From positions 930,001-994,000 of the forward strand of contig JADLSH010000193.1 in the NCBI GenBank assembly GCA_016169945.1: a DNA stretch of 64,000 bases. Direction: 5' to 3'. The notes under the pieces are model-generated. The model was not told where the DNA came from. It worked only from the letters and a program-made list of their open reading frames with translations, and ran no database searches. This DNA comes from Trachythela sp. YZ-2020 (taxonomy: Eukaryota; Cnidaria; Anthozoa; Malacalcyonacea; Clavulariidae). A program made the position numbers and the translations under genes. Of this stretch, positions 53,401-62,130 are shown piece by piece. Positions within the stretch are counted from its first letter, which is position 1. Every line of letters starts with the position of its first letter.

Positions 53401-54935
53401 GAATTTTAACCCAAATGTTTTGAATCTTATTAACGGCGGATAAACATCACTTCTTAACCAAGCATTTTAAAACCAAATTGTGTGTATAACATAGTTTTAA
53501 CAGCTTTTGAAAATAATGCTGACGTCAGAAAAAGTATTTTTCAAAACTCCGTAACTCACGGAGAAATAATTGTATGAACCCAAACATTTTGGTGAGCACT
53601 CTTAATAGCGATCTAGAAAACAAGTGAGAAAGCCAGCTTTGTAGCTTTCGTAGTTTAGATTTTAGAATTTATCACGTGATAGTGAAAACGCTCTATATGT
53701 TCATTCCAGTTAAGATTTTCGTCGCATAACTACCGCCATCCTCTGCGCGCTCACTCCATTGGCGTTGATCGTGCAATAAGTATTTTCATATTGCATCATT
53801 ATGGATACAACTTCATATATTTAGTCAATATTGAGTTGATATGATGACTTCAAAGTAACTTTTAAACAGCATGTACGGACAGTGCCGGAAATTCGCGTGA
53901 AAACGATCAAAAATTGAAAACACTCACAAGTATGTCTTTGTGAGCCAGCGGCTAGTGTGAGACCATGACTCACAGTGTGATACCATGGCTCACAAACTGA
54001 AAGAGCGTCTGCGAAGGATGCTTGCATACTTGTGACTGCAGGGTTTTTTCAATTTTTGATCGTTTTCACGCGAATTGTTTTCGGAACGATTTTTGAGGCG
54101 CTGTGGCAACTTACTGTGGAAGAATCAAGTTCAAACATAAGATGCAGCTGCGACTGGAAGATTTCAATATTTGTTCGCTCATCAATGCCTGTCAGTTTAA
54201 CAAATAATAGCCTCCTTCGCGGACGTTAGCGGGTTATAGCGAAGATACTTCACAGTTTCAAGAGTTCTTCTATTTAGGAGAATAAAAAATTTCGCTTCAT
54301 ATGCAGTTAACTACACCAATTTGCATAGTTACATTTGAAACCAAAGGACTGTATAACAACGAAAGCGCGGGAAAATACGCTGGTTGTGAGGGCGCTTTCT
54401 CGGTATATGAGCAACTAACCCTAATCCCTAACCTAACCCTAATAATCCCTAACGCCTATTTCGGTTGCTCATATACCGAGAAAGAGCCGTTGTGCGGCAT
54501 GTTCTCATAGTCTATTGTATGACTATTGTTTTGAATGTGTGGTTTTCAGTACAGTATATAGATAGGTAGCAATAAACGAAATTTGATCATGTTATTTTTG
54601 TTCAGGTAGTTTGATCCTGCAAACCCACAGCATATGACTATTGTTTGTCTCTCATTCAGATTCCAAACTGTGAGATTCGAGATATCGTCACGGCAATTAC
54701 AACGGATCCCTCTAAGTTGTATACTTGTGGAATAACATTGGGTCAAGCGAAATTCAAGTTTCTACGAGTAGATCCTGGCCGAGCCATAGTGTTTCGTAAT
54801 GGAGAAGAAGGTGGTATTGCAGTGAAAACAAATAAATGTTTAATCATCGGTACGTACAATGAAGGAATGGAGTCTGCTGATTGCTGTTCTGTGATTGAAA
54901 AATTTGCCGATCACTTTATCATGGTTGAATATTAA
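50437..54935 (+). CDS. Profilin, two exons
   Basis: Exon 1 is 50437-50547 (37 codons, MIWQSFVDETILGTSQVAKA then AIHGLDGTRFAASTGFV) and exon 2 is 54660-54935 (IPNCEIRDIVTAIT ... CGITLGQAKFKFLRVDPGRA ... GGIAVKTNKCLIIGTYNEGM ... VIEKFADHFIMVEY, TAA). Donor GTACAC and acceptor TCATTCAG join in phase 0 to give 128 residues, the normal profilin length. The W-x-SFVD start, G-x-DG-x-FAAS, and C-terminal NEGM ... VIEKFADH are profilin family marks. Profilin binds G-actin and poly-proline and promotes ADP/ATP exchange on actin in the cytosol. The 4.1-kb intron is full of mobile elements and includes a decoy copy of the acceptor and exon start. Confidence 0.9.
50750..51105 (+). repeat. Imperfect tandem duplication in profilin intron
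   Basis: AGTTTCTTCCAAGAAATTTT, ACATTACAGTCGCCTA, AAATAACCATGAAG and ATTAAATTCATCCAAT occur in the same order at about 50750-50895 and 50934-51105. Confidence 0.75.
51381..51470. mobile_element. Single hAT-like end
   Basis: CAGGGGCGTAGGAAACGGGG followed by CCCCCCCC runs looks like a hAT end. The partner end was not found, so the element is truncated. Confidence 0.4.
51650..52697 (+). pseudogene. LINE reverse transcriptase C-terminal part, interrupted
   Basis: The plus-strand frame carries LQTKTDRLSRYAKKAGLHTE, APVDPPITIDGEAIENVED, FTYLGSLISSDNGAQKDI and ARLNKAKGAY. After a shift near 52050 comes QKDMDKINPFHNHCLRKICN. This is the RT thumb/C-terminal region of an invertebrate non-LTR element. 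At 52229 another LINE end interrupts it. After 52632 its own C-terminus resumes as DREKWRKLVAAICPT, ending at TAA. About 30 residues around the insertion are missing. It lies in the profilin intron. Confidence 0.8.
52229..52632 (+). mobile_element. CR1-like LINE 3' end nested in another LINE
   Basis: The frame NKFSKRAELHDHPMRYQDLL, RFYRGTKIWNDLEDKF, SFKKKLKSHILDTFYSNP ends at TAA (about 52458). A UTR with CTGAAAAGCCCACTTGGG and a short ATC tail follow. The C-terminal motif equals that of the copy at 3644. The upstream host LINE frame runs into it without a stop, giving a chimeric open frame of 135 codons. Confidence 0.75.
52908..53373 (+). repeat. Duplicated profilin segment, intronic decoy copy
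   Basis: This 466-bp segment is almost identical to 54241-54702, which spans the true acceptor. It includes TCTCATTCAG and the first 43 nt of profilin exon 2 (53331-53373), then switches abruptly to unrelated repeat sequence. Few differences (an extra GGCTA near 53182) suggest a recent event. Confidence 0.9.
53062..53151. mobile_element. Telomere-like mini-MITE, 90 bp
   Basis: CTTTCTCGGTATATGAGCAAC-type ends are inverted around TAACCCTAATCCCTAACC and AATAATCCCTAACG. Same family as the element at 6120-7381. Confidence 0.7.
53374..54235. mobile_element. Foldback-family repeat X, copy in profilin intron
   Basis: Nearly identical to 56936-57804. It begins at AATCTAAAGATTCTAG and ends at GACGTTAGCGGGTT. 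Inside, AATTCGCGTGAAAACGATCA (53891) and its complement (54057) form a hairpin around CACAAGTATG. Confidence 0.8.
54241..54702 (+). repeat. Duplicated profilin segment, functional copy
   Basis: Direct partner of 52908-53373. It carries the real branch region, acceptor (AG at 54658-54659) and start of exon 2. Confidence 0.9.
54395..54484. mobile_element. Telomere-like mini-MITE, second copy
   Basis: Same insertion as at 53062, present in both duplicated segments, so the MITE inserted before the duplication. Confidence 0.7.
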
Positions 54936-55665
54936 AAGTAGACGTCTAGGTCACTTAATTAACAATTATCTAATGAGGCTGAGAACGATAATGCCAATGA
55001 TGATGAAAGATGACAAGATGTTGCTTAGAACGTACACAAACTGAGTTGTGCCTTTAATTTTCATGTCATGCAGAAATCGTGTTCAGAACTACTTTTTTGT
55101 TATTTATTTAAAGATATAGAACTGCACTGCGTAATAATATTTCAATATAATGCCTCAATGGCGACTTCGTCCATTTTCATATTCTTTTCGTTCAAATACT
55201 TCTCAAAAAGTATTTTCGTCGTCTTTGGTCTTCTTGAAGTATTTGAATTGTATTAAATTGTGCTTCTCTAAAAAGGAAAAACTGCTTGACATATCGCATC
55301 AATGGCATATTCACCATGCAATAGCTATTTCTCTCTTTCTTCAGCAGAGCCTCCTTTTAAGTTTAGAAAGCGCCAACATACATGAAGTTTTCACGAGGAG
55401 CGAAGTGAACGGGGAGTGATAGGAAGATCGAAAGGATCTTCTGGCCATTATCTGCGAGTTGCAATGATTGTATATATGCCGTAAATGTATGTATAATATA
55501 TTTTATGGCGCTAGCCCTGTCAACAGTAAGTTCAGTGATTTCCACGGGGGCGTCAAACAATTTAAAAATTACAAAGGTAGACCAAAAGAAGAAATCACTA
55601 TATACAGGTATTATATATATACAGTATAACAGATTGATTAATTACTTGATGCCTCTTTCAAGTTA
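54936..55665. other. Profilin 3' flank, no other gene seen
   Basis: Presumably includes the profilin 3' UTR. No canonical AATAAA was identified close to the stop codon, so the transcript end is unknown. Confidence 0.4.
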
Positions 55666-55673
55666 GGTCCGGT

Positions 55674-56427
55674 CAGGGGCGCACATTAGGGGGGGTGTGG
55701 GGGGTGTGACACCCCCCCATTATTTGTGAATTTTCCAAAAAAGTCGGTCCCAAATTGTGAAATTACACTACTTAATTCGGTCCGAGTTGGTCCGAAACAT
55801 CCTGTCTAAAAACGTATAATAAACGATACAAAAATTGTCAATAAAAGAAATCAACATTGCAAAACCCAGATATATATTTTCCTCTTAAAGCAATATGCTC
55901 AAATGTAAGATGACATAGCCATACACGACGGCGCAAAACCTCCTAACTTTTGCTCTGCCGCATTGTGCATTCTAATTTCACGTCATGCAGTATTCTCGAG
56001 TAAAATTAAGTCAACTCTGTTGTAAAAATGCAGTTTCTAATTGGGTCTTTATGATGTTGAAGGTTACGTTTTGGGGGGCGTTTTCTTTAAATAACTGCAT
56101 TTAAAGAAAATTGCAGCGAAATATTTGAATTCGAAACTAGAGTGTTTGAAATCTTATATATATTAATGAAAGGGCCTATAACGAAAGACTGTAGAGAAGA
56201 CTCTGAAAATGTAATTTCCGACGATCTACAGACTCATGCATGATTTTTTTCAAAATTTTTGAGTCGGCCCCCTATTTTTTAACAATCCTTCTACACTTCT
56301 GGCACTATACATATTTTTACATTAACTCGTAATACATGTTTTGATGCCGTCAAACAAATATTAAAAGTCGGTCCCTGAACAATGGACACCCCCCCCCCCC
56401 CAAACGTTTTTGGAATGTGCGCCCCTG
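55674..56427. mobile_element. hAT element, non-autonomous, 754 bp
   Basis: The TIRs are CAGGGGCGCACATT and AATGTGCGCCCCTG. The 8-bp duplication GGTCCGGT is at 55666-55673 and 56428-56435. Subterminal G/C runs and AGTCGGTCCC are shared with relics at 8337 and 41840. No transposase. Confidence 0.9.
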
Positions 56428-56689
56428 GGTCCGGTGTAATCATTCAAGAGTTTTACAACACTATTGATTTGGTTGTACATCGCCTTGTCTCTAAATTTTC
56501 CCAAGCAAGAGATCGAAGAATATCAGCAGATCTGGTCTCGATTTTGAAACTTAAAGTAATCGAAATTAAATAGGGCTGTATCAGCGCGCGACAAATTGCT
56601 TGCAGGGTGTTTGTAGGAACATATGGCTTGATGCGTTTCATATTTCCTATACCGGCCTCAACATTTTTACAATCATGATTTCAATATAG

Positions 56690-57804
56690 AGCGTTTGCAC
56701 ATGACGTCACAAAATTCAAAATGCTTTATATTTTCCGTATGTCGTTACTAAGAATGTTCACCAAACATTTTGGGTTCGTACAATTATTTCTCCCTGAGTT
56801 ATGGAGTTTTGAAAAATGTTATTGCTGACGTCAGCATTATTTTCAAAGGCTGTTAAAACTATGCTATACACACTATTTGGTTTTAAAATGCTTGGTTAAG
56901 GTTAAGAAGCGATGCCTAATCCAAACTTAAAAAGAATCTAAAGATTCTAGCTCAAATGAAGCCGAATTTTAACCCAAATGTTTTGAATCTTATTAAGGGT
57001 GGATAAACATCACTTCTTAACCAAGCATTAAAACCAAATTGTGTGTATAACATAGTTTTAACAGCCTTTGAAAATAATGCTGATGTCAGCAAAAGTATTT
57101 TTCAAAACTCCGTAACTCACGGAGAAATAATTGTATGAACCCAAACATTTTGGTGAGCACTCTTAATAGCGATCTAGAAAACAAGTGAGAAAGCCAGCTT
57201 TGTAGCTTTCGTAGTTTAGATTTTAGAATTTATCACGTGATAAGTGAAAACGCTCTATATGTTCATTCCAGTTAAGATTTTCGTCGCATAACTACCGCCA
57301 TCCTCTGCGCGCTCACTCCATTGGCGTTGATCGTGCAATAAGTATTTTCATATTGCATCATTATGGATACAACTTCATATATTTAGTCAATATTGAGTTG
57401 ATATGATGACTTCAAAGTAACTTTTAAACAGCATGTACGGACAGTGCCGGAAATTCGCGTGAAAACGATCAAAAATTGAAAACACTCACAAGTATGTCTT
57501 TGTGAGCCAGCGGCTAGTGTGAGACCATGACTCACAGTGTGATACCATGGCTCACAAACTGAAAGAGCGTCTGCGAAGGATGCTTGCATACTTGTGACTG
57601 CAGGGTTTTTTCAATTTTTGATCGTTTTCACGCGAATTGTTTTCGGAACGATTTTTGAGGCGCTGTGGCAACTTACTGTGGAAGAATCAAGTTCAAACAT
57701 AAGATGCAGCTGCGACTGGAAGATTTCAATATTTGTTCGCTCATCAATGCCTTATGCCTGTCAGTTTAACAAATAATAGCCTCCTTCGCGGACGTTAGCG
57801 GGTT
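56690..57804. mobile_element. Foldback element X, longer copy
   Basis: 56700-56925 and about 57000-57215 are imperfect inverted repeats (TGTTCACCAAACATTTTGGG against CCCAAACATTTTGGTGAGCA; TTCAAAGGCTGTTAAAAC against its complement). From 56936 on, it equals repeat X in the profilin intron, whose left arm is missing there. Confidence 0.75.
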
Positions 57805-58429
57805 CTTGCAATGCATTTTTTAAGGATTCTTCAGTGGTGGGGCATTTTAAACTTCTTTTCAATGTACTCATTTACTCAATACAGGTCCTAGGCCCTGCAT
57901 GGCTTTGGGGCAATAGGCCAATTTTTTTCCTTCAGTGGTGGGGCGCGGCAGAGGAAGGGACTTTTCTGTGCCCAGATTAACCTGTTGGATACGGCTTCGC
58001 AGCCCACATCAATGCACAATCGTGAGCCACGTAATCCCTATAATATTAATACGTAATCCATCATTTTAGTATATTTGCTCCTTTTATTGCTGCCGTAGGC
58101 AGCTACCTATTCTTGACGCCAGAGTTCACTCGACCCAGTCTTTCGCGCGATATATATATGTTTGCATGTCAAATCTCGATATTATTTGAGTTTAGAGGTT
58201 TGTCTGTCCACAATTTCCGGGCAGAAAGTCGAGCTCAAGGAGAATTTTTAAAATGGGGGGAGAGGGCGAGAAAATATTGTATTGCGCGCTGCAAAATATA
58301 CAAACTAACAAACATTTCCCGAAGAAACACAGGTAAGTATGGCTTTATTTCTTTCTGCCGAATTCATCAAGGCGATGAACTGTTTAGTGTTCATTCTAGA
58401 GGAAAGCAATGTGCTTTTATTTAAGAATT
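57805..58429. other. No gene recognised
   Basis: A 103-codon plus ORF at 58113-58424 shows no familiar motif. TTCAGTGGTGGGGC occurs twice (57829 and 57931). Confidence 0.35.
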
Positions 58430-58612
58430 AAAAAACGAGTCGCGTGCCGTTATGGTGTAATAATGCACGAGGGGGGAATGTTGGGAGAATACGAGAGAAG
58501 CTTGTAAAACACGAGGCGTAGCCGAGTGTTTTACACTCTTCTCGAGTATTCTCCCAACATTCCTTCGAGTGCATTATTACACCATAACAGCACAAGACGA
58601 GCTTTTTTAATT
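58430..58612. mobile_element. Hairpin element with ACGAGGCGTAGCCGAGTG apex
   Basis: AATTAAAAAACGAGTC..TTATGGTGTAATAATGCA and ATTCTCCCAACATTCC are inverted around the apex, arms about 80 bp with some mismatches. Confidence 0.7.
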
Positions 58613-59593
58613 CTTTTATATTATAAGTGGTAGATAAGCACAGTAAACAATTTTGTTCAAAGATCAATATTGATATTCTCCTAACATGTAATCACTGACG
58701 TCACTCGCAAACTTTTCAATGTTTTCATTGCTTGGCAACAACTACGCTTGAATTCTGGCCGGCGAAGGAGCGAAAAACTTGTCGTATTTGTGCATCAAGA
58801 AATGCACAAACATGTCGTATTTGTGTAGATTTTTGTCGTTGCATCTTGACAGCTTAAAAACTGTACACATAGTGTTATCTAAATCAATGCCAAAATGGTT
58901 AATTTTAATTTTTTGCACCTAGAACTATGGATAAATTTGGCTTGGTTTGTGTCTAAATACAGTTTTTGTACCTTTAAATGTCAAAATAGCACAGATTTTC
59001 GCGTTTCTTGTCGCCGTTGAATGCGAACTTTCAAGCAAAAAAGTATATTTCAAACTCAGAAACAGCTACGAATCTTTATTCGCCGTTTATGGATCCCGTT
59101 GTTATTTGTTGGCTGGCTTTTTCCATCTCGTTTAGGTCTACTTTTTCTTGCTTTCTGACAGACTTTGGATTTAAAACTATTATAATTTTGTTCATATTGT
59201 ATTGACAATTCTGAGGAAAATTTAACAAGCGGGGACAAAGGGAGAAAAAATCAAAACGGTGGCCGTGCTTTATTGCGTCATAAAGCACGCGAATTAGCCA
59301 ATCAAATTGCTCGTTAGATACTACTTATAATATAAGAGTTTATCGGCGCTTCTTTCATCACGAAATATTCCATTGTCCGCGTGGTCTAAAACAACATTTA
59401 ATAATGTCTTAATACAAGGAGACAAAATGTATTTAAAAGCTCTGAGCAATGGCTTATTAGTCCTAGATCCTAGTGTAGACTATTTGTCTATAGATAACTT
59501 ACCAACCATAGTTAGTGTTTATAATTCATGTACGATGACAAATAATATTAAATATCTACCCGTGGAGGTTAATTAATTCATGTACGATGATAA
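58613..59593. other. No gene seen
   Basis: Several short overlapping ORFs but nothing recognisable. Confidence 0.4.
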
Positions 59594-60585
59594 TTCCATC
59601 TCATTAGGCCCTTATAAGATGATGTAATATATCCATATTTTTTGTAAGTTTGTCACAACCATAACAAGTAAATATACCATAATTTATCAACCAAATTTGG
59701 TTTTCATTTTCTGCCTCAACAGGCAGATGAATGTTACTTTGTCCACAACTGGCCCTGCCACAATGGGCAGATCAATAATATTTTGTGCCTCAACGGGCTC
59801 AAACATGCTTTCTTACAAGATATGTCATATGTCGGTCTGTGATCGACACAGTTAATATATCGCCTGTGCCCCATCTATGACGGTGACAAATAGTGATCTA
59901 GCTGTAGTCATAGAGCCTGTACCTGTGATCATAGCACAAAATATCAATCTACCTGTTGTGGTAGAGCCCATTGAGGCACAAAATATTGATCTGCCCATTG
60001 TGGCAGAAAGAAACATTGATCTACCCATTGGGCTATTCCATTTAATACCGTCCCCCCCCTAGGGAGGACCCTGGAATTCTTCAGGGTAAGGGCCATTTTG
60101 CCTTGGAATTCTTCAGGGTGTGACTATTTAGGCTTGGAATTCTTCAGGGGTTGAGTAAAAATTGCATTCTTCAGGGGTTGCAGTCAAATTCTTCAGGGGT
60201 AATAGCTGTAAGACAGGAATTCTTCAGGGTAGGTGTTGTAAATACAAAATTCCTCAGGTGGGCTGTTGAAAGTCAGGAATTCTTCAGGGTTATAGAAAAC
60301 CCCCTGTCCTCGATAGAGGGGGGGGGGGGGGTTACGGATTTTAAATGGAATAGCTCATTGTGATAGAACCTGCGGAGCGTGTTGAGGCACAAAATATTAT
60401 TGATCTGCCCATTGTGGCAGAGCCAGTTGTGGCACAAAGTAACATTGACTGCCTGTTGAGGCAGAAAATGAAAACCAAATTTGGTTGATAAATTATGTTA
60501 TATTTACTTGAAAAAAATTGTTGTTACAAACTTACAAAATAATATGGATATATTACATCATCTGTAATGGGATGGAATTTGCGAT
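59594..60585. mobile_element. Foldback element with internal 42-bp repeats
   Basis: Arms 59594-59735 and 60445-60585 are inverted (ATGATGTAATATATCCAT; AACCAAATTTGGTT; CTGCCTCAACAGGCAG). The interior repeats GAGGCACAAAATATTGATCT and GCCCATTGTGGCAGA in both orientations. The 61-codon ORF at 59877 (AQNIDLPIV) is a reading of this repeat. Confidence 0.65.
60031..60355. mobile_element. Nested MITE (GGCTATTCCATTTAA) with minisatellite
   Basis: The ends GGCTATTCCATTTAA and TTAAATGGAATAGCT are inverted, with CATTG duplicated outside (60026-60030 and 60356-60360). The core, 60072-60290, is a minisatellite of about eight GGAATTCTTCAGGG units spaced about 30 bp apart. Confidence 0.7.
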
Positions 60586-61018
60586 ATAAAGAATGAAATA
60601 TTTCCAACATATGTCATGTGGATCCCTGCTCACAATTGTTTTGGAGAGATATACTATTATGTTGGTTTGCTGTATAATCATGTATTTTGACAATTCACTG
60701 GACAGTACAGATGAACACTGATGGAAGCTAAATGCTAAATAAATATGAAATGAAATATCTACAGATTGGGAACAAAGACTGTTGTGACATGTTTGTTTAG
60801 CATGTGTACTTCTTATATATTATTATTTACAATAATCACAGTGTTGTAATCGCACTGTTGTAATCTCATCGTTTGGACAAGAAAATAAATCTATACATAC
60901 AGTGTGCCATTAGCAATATAAATACGTTCAATATTACTATTTGGTCGAGGAATTTTGCATGCAGTTTGGGCGTCAAGGCAGCACTTTCCTTGCGATAGTA
61001 ACTACTAGTTGTATATTT
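60586..61018. other. No gene seen
   Basis: AT-rich spacer. Confidence 0.4.
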
Positions 61019-61262
61019 AAAGGTGATGTAAAGTCCCGATGCAAATAAACCGGCAACGTCCGTTTGTTTACATTTTAAACACGCTATATCAGTTAAAAAA
61101 ATATGATGTGTTCTGGTTCGCTATGCTTTAAATAAATACAGATTCGAGTTTCTGATTTAGAAGATGTCGAATTTTAGTCGAAACAACGCGAAATTTGGGC
61201 ATTGTTTACATCGCGGGACCCCCCATAACACATGCGCAGAATGGACTTTACATGGTCTTTAA
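61019..61262. mobile_element. MITE with GATGTAAAGTCC-type ends
   Basis: AAAGGTGATGTAAAGTCC at the left and GGACTTTACATGGTCTTT at the right, plus GTTTACAT.. pairs inside. Flanks are TTTAAA-like, so the duplication cannot be defined. Confidence 0.6.
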
Positions 61263-61344
61263 ATTTAAAATTGACCTAAGACCTAACAAAGCATCTTCGT
61301 TTCAGAATAGTGGCGATTGACACGCCAGGCGGAAAGCGCAATTT

Positions 61345-61592
61345 AAATATAAATATTAAAGCCCAGCAAATGACTTAATCAAACAAGACATTTAAAATAA
61401 GAGTAAAATTTATTTGCTTACGTTTCGTTGTTTACTTTACAACATCTTCAGAGCGTTTAAACTTATTTACAAGAGAACGCTCTGAAGATGTTGTAAAGTA
61501 AACAACGAAACGTAAGCAAATAAATTTTACTCTTTTATTAAATGTCTTGTTTGAAAGTCATTTGCTGGGCTTACAATATTTATATTTCTGAT
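61345..61592. mobile_element. Palindromic element with CTGAAGATG...CGAAACG motif
   Basis: Near-perfect arms (about 115 bp) from AAATATTAAAGCCCAGCAAA to GCTGGGCTTACAATATTT, with the centre near 61456-61475. Each arm contains CTCTGAAGATG, a TTGT/ACAA stem and CGAAACGTAAG. This arrangement resembles a degenerate hammerhead core found at ends of Penelope-like and other elements; activity is doubtful. Confidence 0.6.
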
Positions 61593-61691
61593 AACAAAGC
61601 ATCGTTTATATCGTTATTTGTTGGCGTTTGGTCATTCAAGCAGATACAATATAATACATTTAATAGTACTGTCGAGTGACACTTCGCCACA

Positions 61692-61887
61692 GTATAGAGA
61701 CGACCAGTAGGGCCACTCATTTTAAATTTTGTGTGGCCGCTCATTACGCATTGGCAGCCAGTCAATTGCTTTTTCTGGCCAATAAGCAAGCTGGACTAAC
61801 TTTCCTGGCCAGTAAACTGCATATTTTTTCATAAAAAGCCGGCTACATGTTGCATCGCCGAGTGGCCCTACTGGTCGTCCTTATACC
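61692..61887. mobile_element. MITE with CGACCAGTAGGGCCACT ends
   Basis: CGACCAGTAGGGCCACTC (61701) and GAGTGGCCCTACTGGTCG (to 61877) are inverted, with GTATA outside both. The body has TTTTCTGGCCAATAA. Confidence 0.7.
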
Positions 61888-62130
61888 ATAGAATAGGAAA
61901 TGACTAGAAGGGCCACTTGAGGCCGAACCTTTGAAGTTTTTGAAGCTGCGCATGTCGCATTACGCATGTTCATTACCATTATTCTAGCCAGTCAATTGCA
62001 TTTTCTGGCCAATAAACACGCTGAACTGGCTGGTCCGCCATTATTCTGGCCAGATAACTGCATAAAAATAGGGGGTCACGTTGCACTGCTGAGTGGCCTT
62101 TCTGGTCATTTCCTATTCTGTGCTTATACG
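61888..62130. mobile_element. Adjacent related MITE
   Basis: GAATAGGAAATGACTAGAAG and its complement CTGGTCATTTCCTATTC form the ends. The interior shares GCCAGTCAATTGC and TTTTCTGGCCAATAA with its neighbour, so the two are related elements in tandem. Confidence 0.7.

Noticed and set aside
58113..58424. 103-codon plus ORF as a gene
   Set aside because: No signal, domain or composition that separates it from chance.
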